The notes under the pieces were generated by a model, which worked only from the letters and a program-made list of their open reading frames with translations, ran no database searches and was not told the DNA's origin. A stretch of DNA of 64,000 bases from contig NC_133946.1 of the NCBI RefSeq assembly GCF_031877795.1, forward strand, positions 14,624,365-14,688,364, read 5' to 3'. Numbering within the stretch: the stretch's first letter is position 1; each line of letters starts with the position of its first letter. Origin of the DNA: Strix aluco. Its lineage: Eukaryota; Chordata; Aves; Strigiformes; Strigidae. Below are positions 49,311 to 60,624 of the stretch, piece by piece. The position numbers were made by a program, and so were the translations under genes.

Positions 49311-52300
49311 AAACACCACTGTCTACAGCATTCCCAATTCAGAAGACTCAAAACTTAGTCTAAAAACTTTGGTACTCCAACAAAGCAAAACAGTCCACAG
49401 GACACATGTCCTGAATGTGAATATAGATGTGAAGGAGTTTTAACCTCACATCCATTTTACACCATGCTGTATTCATATATCCTTCTTCCTAGTATACAGT
49501 AATACGACTCTGGGAAGAGTTCCACTGTTCTTTTAATTTGGCAGCCAGAGGATTTTGCATAAATTTTTGGTCATTCTGAATGTTAAGGAAAACATTACTG
49601 TAAAAAGATCAATGTAATAGCATTATTTGATGTACACTACTTCCCCTATTTGAAACATTGCCAGTTATTCCCTATCCATTCCTGAAACTACAGACATTAA
49701 AACAGCAAGTATCTTACTAATTTCCGTTGAAGTAAAGCATAAATATTAACCCGTCAATCACCTCTCCCAGTTGTGTACCACAGCTGCAGAACTTTTGGAC
49801 TGAATTTTACACTGATAACAGAAAAATAATTTGAAAGTCAATTTTGGAAGAACAATCCAAGTTTAGAGTACATTCTGAATACAAAATTTATCCAGGTTAT
49901 GTTGTTAGCAATATCCTTTTCCCTTAAAACAGTGTCCAAGATGAAGTTTTGGAAAACACTGCAATTTTCAGCAAGTTGCTATTTAAACATCCCCTGGAAA
50001 TCTGCTCTTTCTCGAAGCAAGGTGAAGATGGCATTTCCATCCATTAGCCTAGGACTAGTCAAGAGTTAGAGGTTATTCTGAACTCTCCTTTTCTGAAAGA
50101 GTCCCAAGTTGTATTTAGAAGTCCTATCAGCTATGAAAAGCAAGACCAAACACAACACTGAGATCAGCTCAGTTCTGAGACAGAACTAGACCAAGAAACA
50201 TGTACAAGTACTTCCTGGTTTAGTTCAACCTAATGTCTCCCTCAAAAAACCAAAAAGCCCAATACAATGGTCATTACTGCAGCTGGTATAATTTACCAAA
50301 TCTTTCTACAGAGCAATAACACAGGAGTCATGAGCAGGGGCAAGAAGACATGTACCTAACATTACTGAAAAGTAGCCAGTCATAGTTATTGCCTGGGATA
50401 CAGCAGAACAAGGGAGAGAAGGGAGTTGTGAAAGTCAGAAGCATGGACTGATGACAACAGAAGACTGGTGAGGAGCTCATGCAGATTCAAGATATTTCAG
50501 GTGTTTCCTCTCCCACAGGTACTTCCCCTCCTATTCAAAGGAATAGCTGCAGTACCACAGAATCCACCATGTGGTGTCTGTTAGCAAATGTTGACTTTTT
50601 CATGGTGACTGGTGTAGGTACATCTAGATTGTGTATTTAAACATCACAGTTTTGTTTTCATTTCTTGCAAGAAGCATTTGACTGAGGTTAATGTTTTATA
50701 TCAACAGAGTAAAAATAGCTAATTCTGGGCCCAAAGGTCATACACATCAGCACAACTTGAGTTCTGAAGTGCTTTTAACCTTGATTTTTCCTTGTAAGCC
50801 AGGTTCTTTAAAATATACAACACATTTAACCCAGTCTCACAAGCATAAGGGAAAAAAAAATAAAACCAAACCATTTTCACTGTCTTTGGAAGACCATAAT
50901 CATTTGACAATCAGAGGGATCTGACTGTATTTGAGACAATACTTGCCAGGAAACACATAAGACAAATACAGTTCACTTACAGAAAGGAATACAAATCAGA
51001 AATATCAGCACACAGAAAAAAAAAAAGACGTCTTCCCCATCTGATTCATTAGATTTTTGGCACCCCAATTAAGTTCTGACAAGCTAGTATTCCAGGCACA
51101 GTAAAATATTGTTGTTCCACTAGGCTTGCTCCAATGTTTAGTCATAAGATCCATACAATAATAACAGAACAGTGGCCTATCTTGACCAACAGTACATTAG
51201 TTATTATCTGCAGCACAAACACCTACCACTTTATACTAACATTTTGGCAGTTAATCTAAACATAGCACTTAAAGCTACATCATAATTTTGAGATCTAACT
51301 GGGTCATTTTCCTTCCAGCTGGCACCAGTAAAAAGTATTTTATAACAAAAAAGTAAATGAAACTTTTTTTTACGAGGGTGGGTTTTTTTTTTTTTTCTTC
51401 TTTAATGGCAGAAGCACAAGTATGATTTCAAGCACACACGACACATTTTTCAAGGCCTGTTCATGGTGATGCTAGCTGGGTGAATTACAGTAAGATTTAT
51501 TGTGCAGTGGTGTATGTCTAATTTTCCATCTACTGCTGGGAGCTTCAGTTGGCGGGAACTAACAGAGACGCCCATTATGTACAGCCTGGTTCAAACTGTG
51601 GTTTTGGTGCAAACTCTCAGGGACAGGAACTTAGTGCACATGCTGGCAAGAGGACAGGGAGAAAGTTGATGAAAAGAAGAAAAAAGGACTTTTAAAATGG
51701 CTTCTTAAATATCTGGTATCCCATCCCTTCTCCAAATTGTTTTGTGGCAAGGGGAGAGGGGGGAGAAAGAAGTCACAATAGATTTTCCTCTAAAAAATGT
51801 GTCATATTCAATGGATATAAAACAAGGCAGTTAATGATTTCTTGTTATTCTAGCAAGGTCCCCTGCTGACAGGATTCAAAATGAACAGAAGCTCACCAGA
51901 ACAGACTACTCAATACTTTAGTCCCTCCATCCTTTTTTTTTTTTTCTCTTAAGTACTGGAAACACAAGTCCCTTTTTAAACAACCATCTAGAGACTACTT
52001 TCCCTTACCTTCCTCTACCTTATTCTGGTTTTCTCAAATGTTCCATGTACACTCCCAGCTAGCTGACTTGACATAGTCCATGCAACATGAAGGTGGAGAG
52101 AGGAAATAACAGAAGGAAGGTATGAGGGGAAAACCAAAATAGACACAACAAGGAAAAGCAAAGTGCTGGAGGTGTAAGAGAGAAGAGAAGCGAGACTGTG
52201 GAGCTCAGGATTACTGGCAGGAGAAACATGAAGGGTATGAGAGGTTAGCAGGGATGGAGAGAGAGCTTGAGGACAGGAAAAGGTTAGAAACAAAAATTTT

Positions 52301-54169
52301 AAAAAATGGGAGTGGAAACAACAGTAGGAATAATACAGTGGGAGAGTACAATAACAGAGTAAATGACTTATTCAGAGCAGAGCTGGGATCCATCTCGCTG
52401 AGCCACAAAGCACAACAACATCATTTTAATACGCTGAGCACCTCATCTCAGAGAGGTAACTGGAGACAAGCTCCACAACCACGTCCCTGCTTCCTTGGGA
52501 ACAGCTTGTCAGGGAGAGAGCAAACCATATGACACACCGTGCTGCTTCTACACCAGAGCAATGTAGAAAAAAAAAAAAAGATGACTCGCATAGTCTGCTC
52601 CATAACTGGCACTCAGAAAAGGCATTTTGCTTTAACAATGCAAATCAAGCAAAAAGCGAAAAATACGTAACAGTCCATAAACCTGATGTTCTTTCTCATT
52701 GGTTTGCAAACTTTCATATACCCAAACACAGTATTATGCTTCAAGTTTACAGTACAGAGTGATGACCTTGGAATAATACCTTTTTCTATCTTTTGGTTTA
52801 TATTAGGTACCAATTACTATCCTCAAAATCTGCTTCAACTATCAAATTTGGTGTCATCTTTTTGATTCTCTCCGGGATGCTAGTTCACTACCTATAACCT
52901 ACGGTGTAGTTCTGTAGCTACGCACGGGATGGCACTGTTAAAATTAGTCCTCACACACCAAATCTCTCCTCCACTCTGACTCTTTGTAGGCAGCAGATTC
53001 AAGGCAAAGAGACGTTTTTATTCCCCACAATTGTATTTATCCACCACAAACTGACATCACTTATTTTTATGCCTGGTTACTCAGTTATATTTTTACTTTG
53101 TATCAAGCATGGAAAACCAGTACCCGTAAATGTATTAATGCTATGTTATGATTTTTGGAAGGTTTGGCAGCAGAGAGGAGAAGCAAGCGATTGGGTGCGG
53201 TATTACAATGTGCAATGTGGTATTTCATTCTCTCTAGAGATCTGTAATTTTATGCATGTTGAAAAAAAGTTAAAGGAACTTAATGTACAGAACATAAGGA
53301 ACCAATTTTCTTCCTTAAGGAGAAAAAAAAAAACAAAAAAACACAAACAAAAAAACACCTTTGGGCTGTAAGCATTAAAAACATCAATCCAAATGGAAAC
53401 ATTCAGCAAACCAGAGTGGGGAATGGAGAGGGTAGGCAGAGTTAAGAAATAACCATTAATTTTTGTCTGCCTCCTCCTTTGCAGCCACATCTCTCTTAAG
53501 CATCACTCAATTCATTAGCGCTCTATAATTGTATGTCAACGTAACCATAAATTCTATATATGGGCAACAGCAGACGGAAACTCCCTTGTACCACACTGAC
53601 TGACTCAGAATAGAGGAAATCACAAAAGTTTTTTGTTGTTGTCAGATAAATGCATAGGCAGAACAAGGTCCGAAAAGACAGATAAAATACAGTTAGAGTC
53701 CACCTAAAGCTAGGTCGCAGAAAGGCAGGCTTTCTTCAGATTTCTGCTATTACACCCTTGCCAAAAATCCCCTTCTGATCTCTAATCAAGCAGTCAGCTC
53801 CACCATATGCAGGGTAGCAAGAGTGACCTATACTGTCATGTAGAAAACAACATGGTATTGTACAGCGCAGCACTGTTCTGTGTCCCAACATAGAAGCATG
53901 GCTCCAGAAATAGCATATACCTGTAGGTGATATTTAAAAAGAAAACCCACACACATGCTTTCAAGATTATTTAGTACAACATACACATTGTGTAGACTGT
54001 GTAGTCTGGAACCGCATATCATATAATACAGTGCCAGACAGGCTTCTCAGCACTTACATTCAAAACCAAGTACGAGACAGCACATCCTTGATGCCAGTGC
54101 CTTTTTTGGCCAGCAGAAAGGGGTACAGAACTCAGTGTTGTAGAAAATGGTTATTAACATCTTTCTATT
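49311..54169. other. Unique sequence, no gene seen; a purine-rich strand
   Basis: 52090-52345 is strongly purine-rich on the plus strand (GA, GGA, AGAGAG units). 51374-51397 and 51931-51946 are T-runs. 53321-53358 is A-rich with AAAC units. Frames of up to 100 codons, among them 53069-53371 (+) and 52015-52293 (-), are not gene-like. The latter is a Ser/Leu-rich artefact of the purine strand read in reverse. Confidence 0.5.
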
Positions 54170-54184
54170 GACAGCAGGGGGCTG
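54170..54184 (+). promoter_or_regulatory. CTCF-type binding site
   Basis: GACAGCAGGGGGCTG fits the CTCF core CCASYAGRKGGCRS with one mismatch at the second C, including the invariant AG-GGGGC stretch. The orientation is plus. A single match in 64 kb is within chance expectation, but the core is strong. Function would depend on occupancy. Confidence 0.45.
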
Positions 54185-56760
54185 GAAATGTGTATTCTTT
54201 AGGTATATCTTTGAACAGTCTTGTATAAGACCCAATGGTAACTGCAGCCCTCTTCTGCACTTATTTCTCAACTTAAGAAACCTTTACATTATACTTGAGA
54301 AACAGACTAATCATATACTGCTGTAGTTGCCACTAGCATAAAATAGCACCACCACATCAATAACGTGTCCTTCCAGATAGCTGGGTAAGCTCTTGGTTGC
54401 CTTCTAGGCAGGAAGAAGTTCCACACCCAGAAAAATTCCCTTGAGAAGTCATCAGAGATCTTTGAGAGATACTGATTTGGCACAAGACATGGTAAGGAGG
54501 GCATAATTATCTCAAGCATCCAATGGATTCACAGCACACAAACCAAAACGGGCAAGCTGAGGTAACCTCAAAGGTTCCCATTGTTTTCTACAGACTGTCA
54601 CCCACATTCTTGAATCTTTCTCTATCCTATGTTTTTTTTAATGGATGGTTCAACACAAGGAGCCAGGAAAACTGTCCCCCCCGTGGCACTGGCAGAAGGA
54701 AATCCAGCTACGCTTATGTCTCTCTAGACTTCACATATCTTGCCCCATGTAGTCTTGTCATAACCCACACAGACCAAAAGAGATGGAAAAGAAATGGCTG
54801 GAGGATGCTCTGTAATAGCAAACTGACTTCACAAAACATCCAGTTGGTTAGGATCAGCTTTTCAGGGCAAAAGTTCCCCTTCAGGAATTCTATTGAATTC
54901 TACTTCAGGTCTCACTGGGATTTTAGCATAGCTGGAATTAGTGGCCTGGGCCTTAGTTTCTAGCCATGAAAGAGAGCTCCATCAGCAACTGCTGGAAGTT
55001 GGACAAAAATAAGAGTGCAAACCACAAATTTTCTTGAAAGTATTTACAACTCACATGAACAAAACAAATTCTTTTTCCAACTAGCATTACATGCATAATT
55101 TTTAAGCTCATAAACCAAAAGAAAGGAAATTTTCAAAGGCCATCAGTCACCAGACTCCATCCGCCACTGGCCTTTGTGCTGGAAAATATCCACATAATAT
55201 CAAAGACAAATTTCCTCTGCATTTGATTATGAGTTGTGTTGAACTTTACCACCACAACACATACTGGTAGAAGTACTATTGCCTTCACATTTAAAATCAG
55301 AGGAGCATTTCTTTGGATAAACTCAGTTCCAAATTACTTTGAAATGCTTCAAGACTTTGAAGAAACCCTACTTTCACATGTATTTCTAATAAGAGTAATA
55401 AAGGCAACAGATGTCATTATGCTCTATTGTGAAGAAAGCAGAATAAAACAATCCAATAAACCAATTTACTGAGGAAAAGAACTCTAATAACCAGATGGAC
55501 AGAATATTAAGAGCACCAGCTTAAACTACTTCTTTCTTTATATAGACATATCTAACAAACTGAGCAAACTCAGACCAGGGAGCTCACCTAGGACAGCGCA
55601 GGTTTCAGAAACAGCAGCGCAATGTTTTCTAGCTTTGCAGATATAAACCCTCCTTCCACAAGAGCAAAAAGCAGAGTCCTCCCTCTACCTCTTTTATAGA
55701 AGACAGGTGTAATACCTTCTTAACACATTTGTGAGAGACCCTGACATGGATCAGTGCAGTCTTCTAAGGTAGGGGGTTCTTCGCTAAACAGATTTGAGAG
55801 GCAACATTTCAGTTCCCCAGGTGTTTTCTTCTGCACTCATATCCACCTGGGCAGCACACAGACAGATTGGGGGGATTTTCTCCTTCCTGAAAAGCTCTCT
55901 GTCAATGCAATAGGGCAAGGACAGCCTGAGCTCACCTCTACCTTAACATACTAGGTCTGTAGTGCCATCCCAATACCAAGAAGCAAACCCCAGTAACGGC
56001 AAGATAAAGTCAAGGACTGTGCTGCTTCCACTCGATGCCAATGGAAGCTTTGCCATTCTTCATCGTTTGAAAACTATGCGGGTACTTGGGCTCTGCTTTA
56101 CACACGTCCTGCCTTGGATTTACTACGGCAGCTGGCTTTGGTGAAGCCAAGGTGCAAGCCACTCCCAAGCCACTGGTGGTGCAGCTACCTTGTTCGTTCA
56201 TCATTCACTAACTTCCCAGTTAGACTTTTCATATTGAAAATGTAACACTGGAAGAGAGGCAAGAATACTTAAAAAAACCCCGAGAATTCCCATCTTTGCT
56301 GTAATGTGAGGGGGAGCCCTGCTAAACCAAAGTTTAACAGGGTGGGAAGGCAGAAGCAGCAACAGTTCTCATTCTAATACATCTCTAGCAGTCATCTTAT
56401 CCACCGATTAGCTAGCACGTTTATCTTTAAAGAAACTATAAAAGAAATCACAGACAAAAATGACATTTTATGAAAAAAAAGAATAAGTTTCCATTTCTGA
56501 TATTCTGTCACATTTCACTGTAGTATGCAGCATCAACTCATTATTGATAGACTAATAATTTATCAGAATCTTTTGCAATATAGAAAGTATCAGGCTTAAG
56601 GTGACTCTCTGAAGTCATCAAGGAGCCCTAGACCTCAGCGTGCAGCAGTTCTGTGGTCTGTGAAAGGAAGCAGAAACATTGCAAGCTAAGGAAAGCCACT
56701 CCCAAAAGTTGAGAACTAAAAGTGTTTATTGTTCATTTTCCAAAATCATCAAGCATCTTA
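54185..56760. other. Unique sequence, no gene seen
   Basis: The 146-codon frame at 54523-54963 (+) is the longest open frame outside the CpG island, but it has no domain, no hydrophobic pattern and no coding-like codon bias that I can see. Frames at 55236-55472 and 55754-55954 are also unremarkable. Confidence 0.5.
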
Positions 56761-56860
56761 AGGCTAGGATTTTCAAAGGGGCCTAGGAGAATTAGGTACT
56801 TCTAAACCTATTGCATTTCAGTGGAATTTAAATACCTTTAAGTCTGTCCCGAAAGAGATT
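56761..56860. repeat. Worn palindromic MITE-like relic
   Basis: AGGCTAGGATTTTCAAAGGGGCCTAGGAGAATTAGG fills about 56761-56796, then a pyrimidine-rich centre, then 'TGGAATTTAAATACCTTTAAGTCTGTCCCGAAAG' as the other arm. Ancient amniote palindromic elements read 'AGGATTTTCAAAGGAGCCTAAGGGAGTTAGGCACC' at the edge with its inverse at the far side. The left arm matches well and the right arm poorly. Confidence 0.5.
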
Positions 56861-57532
56861 TAAGGGGGGATTTTTTTCCTTTTAATTTAGCATTCTCAAG
56901 CTTGGTGCCTTATTTTCAGTGGGCACCGTGAGATATAACACAGACCCCTCGGTCAAAGCCTTCCAGGGCACCAGGAATTTACCACTGTGGTGGCTGTTGT
57001 GGGACTAGACTTTCTCTTAGCAATTTTTCAATTTTGTTTTTCAGTCATTCATACTGTAAATTATTGTCTTCTTTCTCGCATTGGGAAGAAAAAAAGCAAG
57101 CATAAGAAGAATGCATCATTCAGAAATACAAGCAGATTAAATTCCTGATTAACATGAGGTAAAAATCCCAACATCCATTAGCCTAACAAGAACCCCATTT
57201 GCAGTTTAAAAAAACAAACAAACAAACAAAAGTGTGAGAAATTACGCATCTGTTGCCACCAACAGCAGTAAAAGCTAGGAACAGGCTTGCACCCAGATAG
57301 CTACATTTTGGGTGCCAACATTACATTAATTACATTAAAAATGGAAAAGTAGAAACCCTTCTGCCTTCTTCATTTAGCTCATAACCACTTTTTTCCTATT
57401 TTTTCTAGAAAATGAGTGTTTTTCCATTTAAAATGTGAGAGCCACTCCGTAGTTACAAGTGGTACTTTTTGACTTTCTTAATACAACCCTGTGGCTACAA
57501 TTAACACAACGGATAAATAGCAGATCAAATTA
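56861..57532. other. Unique sequence with an AAAC microsatellite
   Basis: A short (AAAC)n tract lies at 57207-57231. Otherwise no repeat or exon is recognised. Confidence 0.5.
57207..57231. repeat. (AAAC)n microsatellite
   Basis: Four units of AAAC/CAAA follow a run of seven A. It is simple sequence and may vary in length. Confidence 0.7.
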
Positions 57533-57559
57533 AGGTCTGATCCTGTTTTACTTATAGGT

Positions 57560-57990
57560 GCAATCCTTGCAATAAATTACAGGTTAAGCTGTCGGAGGTA
57601 AATGAGGAGAGATGGAAAGCATGATCTATGATGCCTGAATTTTAAGTGTTCAGACATTAAAAGCAAACGCGTGAGAGAAGATAAGCAAATATCAAGATAG
57701 AAAATTTCAAAATTTTAAGATGCTTTAGTGACTGCTGTAAGATTCCAAATATAGCTGAGATGCATGGTTTGCACAATGCTTTAAGAAAAGGTAGCAAATT
57801 TTGTATTGCTCTATATGAGCTATTTAATGCTTACTTTTATTCTTCTCATGGGAATAACACTTTCAAAAGCGAAAAAGAACCATGTTTTCTTCTCATTATT
57901 TCAGAGTGCTTTAGGTTCATTTCAGAACTTCATTGTCTTTGAAGTTTGGGGAATAAGTGCAGACTGTTTCCATGCATGGTCTTATTGTGG
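57560..57990. promoter_or_regulatory. Candidate conserved non-coding element
   Basis: Repeat-free sequence with even composition, frames shorter than 75 codons, and enhancer-like cores: AATAAATTACAGG at about 57570-57582, GATAAGCAAATATC at about 57679-57692, and a GGTTTGCACAATGC stretch at about 57767-57780. The left edge may include a MITE relic (GGTCTGATCCTG at 57533-57544). By texture only. Confidence 0.28.
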
Positions 57991-58564
57991 AAACCCACTA
58001 TTTCATCCCCTTAAAAATGAATAAATAACTGAATCAATTTGAAGTCCTTCATAACCTGCAATTCTTACAGGCATCTTAAGACTGCATACCGTCTGATCTA
58101 TTTTCTTTGCAATTCAGTCACAAACTCCTTGCAGTATAAAAATTAAAACATTGTAAAAGAAGTGTGTACTATCTTTAAGCATGGTCAGTCTAAGGATTTT
58201 TAGGAAGGGATTAAATCAAGGAAGGTAGCTTTATGAATCACTGTTTGAGGCATATAACATCTAATATGAATCCTAAGATGGTATCTGGAAAATATTGGGC
58301 ACTTACTGCCAAGCACTGACCCAACCGTCCACTTCCTGCGACACAAGCGTGTACTCGGAACTTCAAAGAAGCAACCTGTTATCTGAAAGAAAGAATAACC
58401 AGATAATCTAGAATGATTCATCGTCCTTTATACCATGAGGCGTTGACCAAACAATTTATTTTTGTAACTCCACTCTTGCTCTCATGACACAAATTATCCA
58501 AAGACAGTGCTAGGGAGCTCTTCCACATTTTTCATCACAGCCTTAGCACTTTCCAGCCACCCCA

Positions 58565-58585
58565 TTTGGTAGGGTGCCTACCAAA
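58565..58585. repeat. Perfect 9-bp inverted repeat
   Basis: The arms TTTGGTAGG and CCTACCAAA flank a GTG loop. Pairing is perfect. It may be the worn centre or end of a MITE, since 'GTAGGGTGCCTACCAAA' resembles the edges of such elements, or a chance hairpin. Confidence 0.65.
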
Positions 58586-58607
58586 GTTGACTCAGTTACA
58601 TTAGACC

Positions 58608-58625
58608 TTTTTTTTTTTTTTTTTT
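58608..58625. repeat. Poly(T) run of 18
   Basis: A run of 18 T follows a perfect 9-bp inverted repeat. It is simple sequence and a likely site of length variation. Confidence 0.8.
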
Positions 58626-58669
58626 CTTCCCATTAAGCTCCAGAGAACACCGTGAAGAAAAAATAAGAA

Positions 58670-59089
58670 CATGCCTTTAAAACGTGAGAACCCTCTGCCT
58701 TTTGCTTCTTCTGCTGTGAGAACAGTACAGATTATCAGCCCTCCCATTCTCCCGTCACCGACCTCTCTCCCCCCAGGCCAGGTTTATCCCATGAGACCAG
58801 AAGTTGGTGCCGGCTGGGCGCACTCCGGCCCTTCGCATCAGCTCCCAGCGCAACAAGGATCACCTGTGTGGCGGGGCCGCAGCTGTTCCGCGCAGGCTGC
58901 ATCGCCAACAGCCTCTGGGTCCCACTGAAGGCGGGCAGAGACATTTAAGACAAATTCCTCAGCAGCAAAGACTGTAGTAGGAAAAAAACCACGGAAGCTG
59001 GGTCAAAATTTAAGTTGTAAGCTGAGGCATCAGTTTTTTCCTGACTGTTCATAGCTTGTGACTACTGAATTACACAGGGAAGAAAAACT
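58670..59089. other. CpG-island shore
   Basis: Composition rises toward the island. 58800-58935 holds several CpGs (GCCGGCTGGGCGCACTCCGG region at about 58808-58827, GGCGGGGCCGC near 58872-58882). The 85-codon frame (58671-58928 +) is Pro/Ser-rich with no domain and overlaps another frame on the minus strand. I do not call it a gene. Confidence 0.5.
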
Positions 59090-59525
59090 AAGCTTTCCAT
59101 ACCCATCCCGAGGCCCTTCTGTCCAGCAGCGCTCCTCGCAGCCCGCCCCGGGGCCACAACGCCGCCTCCCCCGGGACGCCGCCCGCAGCTCCAGCACCCG
59201 CAGCCGGTGCCACCGAGTCAGCGATTGCTGCGGCCGCTCCCTGCTTCCCCTCAGGGCAGGCAGCGCAGCGCTCGGGGGTTGGGGGGGCCCTGGCGGTGCG
59301 GGGAGGGGACGGGGTGCGGAGGAGCGGGCGCGGGCCGGGCCGGGCGGGGCGGCCGCCGGTGCGCCCCGGGAAGCTGCGGCGGGGCCGGGCGGCAGCGCGG
59401 GAAGCGGCGGCCTCGGCGCGGCGGCCCCCAGAGCTGGGCGGGAACGGGCGGCGGGCGCTGCTGCGCGGCCTCCGCGCCCACGGCGGCGGCGCTGGGGGTT
59501 TCTAACTGCGACACTAATCTCCTCA
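59090..59525. promoter_or_regulatory. CpG island, likely promoter
   Basis: About 60 CpG dinucleotides in the 420 bases from 59101 to 59520 by hand count, against near-absence elsewhere in the window. GC is very high between 59270 and 59490, with G-runs such as those from 59274 to 59312, GGGCGGGGC-type SP/KLF sites and CCGCCGG-like elements. No TATA box is seen. Open frames of 69-156 codons on both strands are Ala/Arg/Gly/Pro-rich artefacts of GC-rich DNA and carry no domain, so I assign no protein. In vertebrates such islands mark transcription starts in germline-unmethylated DNA, so a promoter is the best reading. The direction cannot be told. The target could be a long non-coding RNA, an alternative first exon, or a gene outside the window. 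Confidence 0.75.
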
Positions 59526-59529
59526 TGAT

Positions 59530-59645
59530 TTTTTAATTTTGGCGGTCCGCCTTAAATAACTGATAAATTGCAAATACAGCAAATGATCATTAAACAATTT
59601 ATCACATGATAAAAGAGCCATTAATCTTTTATAAACTATTACCCG
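59530..59645. promoter_or_regulatory. AT-rich regulatory-like block beside the CpG island
   Basis: Composition drops sharply at about 59500. The block holds GGCGG-T-CCGCC at 59541-59551, next to a TTTT stretch, in an E2F-like layout. It also holds ATTGCAAAT near 59567-59575 and the inverted pair TTTATCA/TGATAAA with a 2-base spacer at 59598-59613, which is a palindromic WGATAR arrangement. CATTAAT and ATTAAAC homeodomain-like cores are scattered through it. The density of sites at a CpG-island edge suggests proximal promoter or enhancer function. That is an inference. Confidence 0.4.
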
Positions 59646-60184
59646 TGTGTACGTGTATATACGTGTATGCATGGGAGAAGTGAAGCGATGCCGTTCTTAG
59701 CACAGATTCCTGCAGCTCAGTGAAACAACATAACGCCTATATTCATACTCCTTTTCCTTGAAATAAACCCTTTTTTACTTAAAATAATCTAAACCTGCTG
59801 GGATAGCCAGTGCTTCCCTCCTGTAGTTAAAATCAAGGCGGTGCCTGGGGGGATTTTGCAGGCTCGGGAGATGCTATATAGATAACATCATATACGCCAA
59901 CTATCCCCCACTTTTTCTTTGAACCTGTATTACAGTTGTCAAAACTAGAAGAGTTTGCTAGTTCCTACGGCCACACTCCTCAAAATAGGTAGTTTGTACC
60001 TAAGGGTTCTTCCAGAAGCTCTTTTTCCTGTGTGATCTCTCAACATGTGGCAAAAGACTTGCGTTTCTTTTGGGGTAGAGGAGTTGCGAGAGATTTCTTT
60101 TTCCCTCTCCAGCACTTACCCTTTGGTTTTCCAGCAGCTGCAGCTATTCTAGTGGCATTAACTAAGTCTTGTATCAAGTGTGGA
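59646..60184. other. Sequence downstream of the CpG island, no gene seen
   Basis: It begins with a short GTGTACGTGTATATACGTGT run (about 59647-59666). No splice donor or exon could be supported. Confidence 0.45.
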
Positions 60185-60480
60185 TTTCCTGATGTTTGAA
60201 TAAAAGATTTCATTGTGATTGAGTAATTTCATCATTAAAATCGATAATCTGAATTGTCTGTTAAGTTTTAACCAGATCCTGCAACAAATGGGAGGTTAGC
60301 ACCCTAAATATTTTAATCATCTGATGGGCTCGGCAATTCAGTTACACATGGACTGTTTTGAGTCCCTGATTTTCTTCCATTAAAAAGAATAAACAGGGCT
60401 GTTGCAAAACTCCTTATCAAGGCCTTCACTGAAAGATCAGGCTGCAAACTTAATTGCCGATTTGCCCCCAATCACTTCAT
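60185..60480. promoter_or_regulatory. Candidate conserved non-coding element
   Basis: Repeat-free, with dense cores: GATTGAGTAATTTCATCATTAAAATCGATAATC at about 60217-60249 (ATCGAT within it), TTTTAATCATCTGATGG near 60309-60325, and TTAATTGCCGATTTGCCCCCAATCAC near 60449-60474. It lies about 0.7 kb from the CpG island. The inference rests on texture and position. Confidence 0.38.
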
Positions 60481-60624
60481 CAACCAAAATACTACACCGT
60501 GTTCCTAACTAGGAAAGGGCTGTACCCATTAGCAGCCCAACACAATGACTGTAGAGGCTGAGGAATATGAGAATGAGCTGCAGGTGATGGCAGGCTCGAG
60601 ATGCCCTTGTTAGCTACTATCTCC

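Noticed and set aside
54523-54963. 146-codon frame (+)
   Set aside because: No family resemblance, no splice context, no hydrophobic or catalytic pattern. Consistent with a chance frame.
59058-59528. 156-codon frame in the CpG island (+), with overlapping frames on both strands
   Set aside because: It is the longest open frame in the window, but high GC depletes stop codons in all frames. Residues are Ala/Arg/Gly/Pro-rich, no domain is seen, and the opposite strand is also open.
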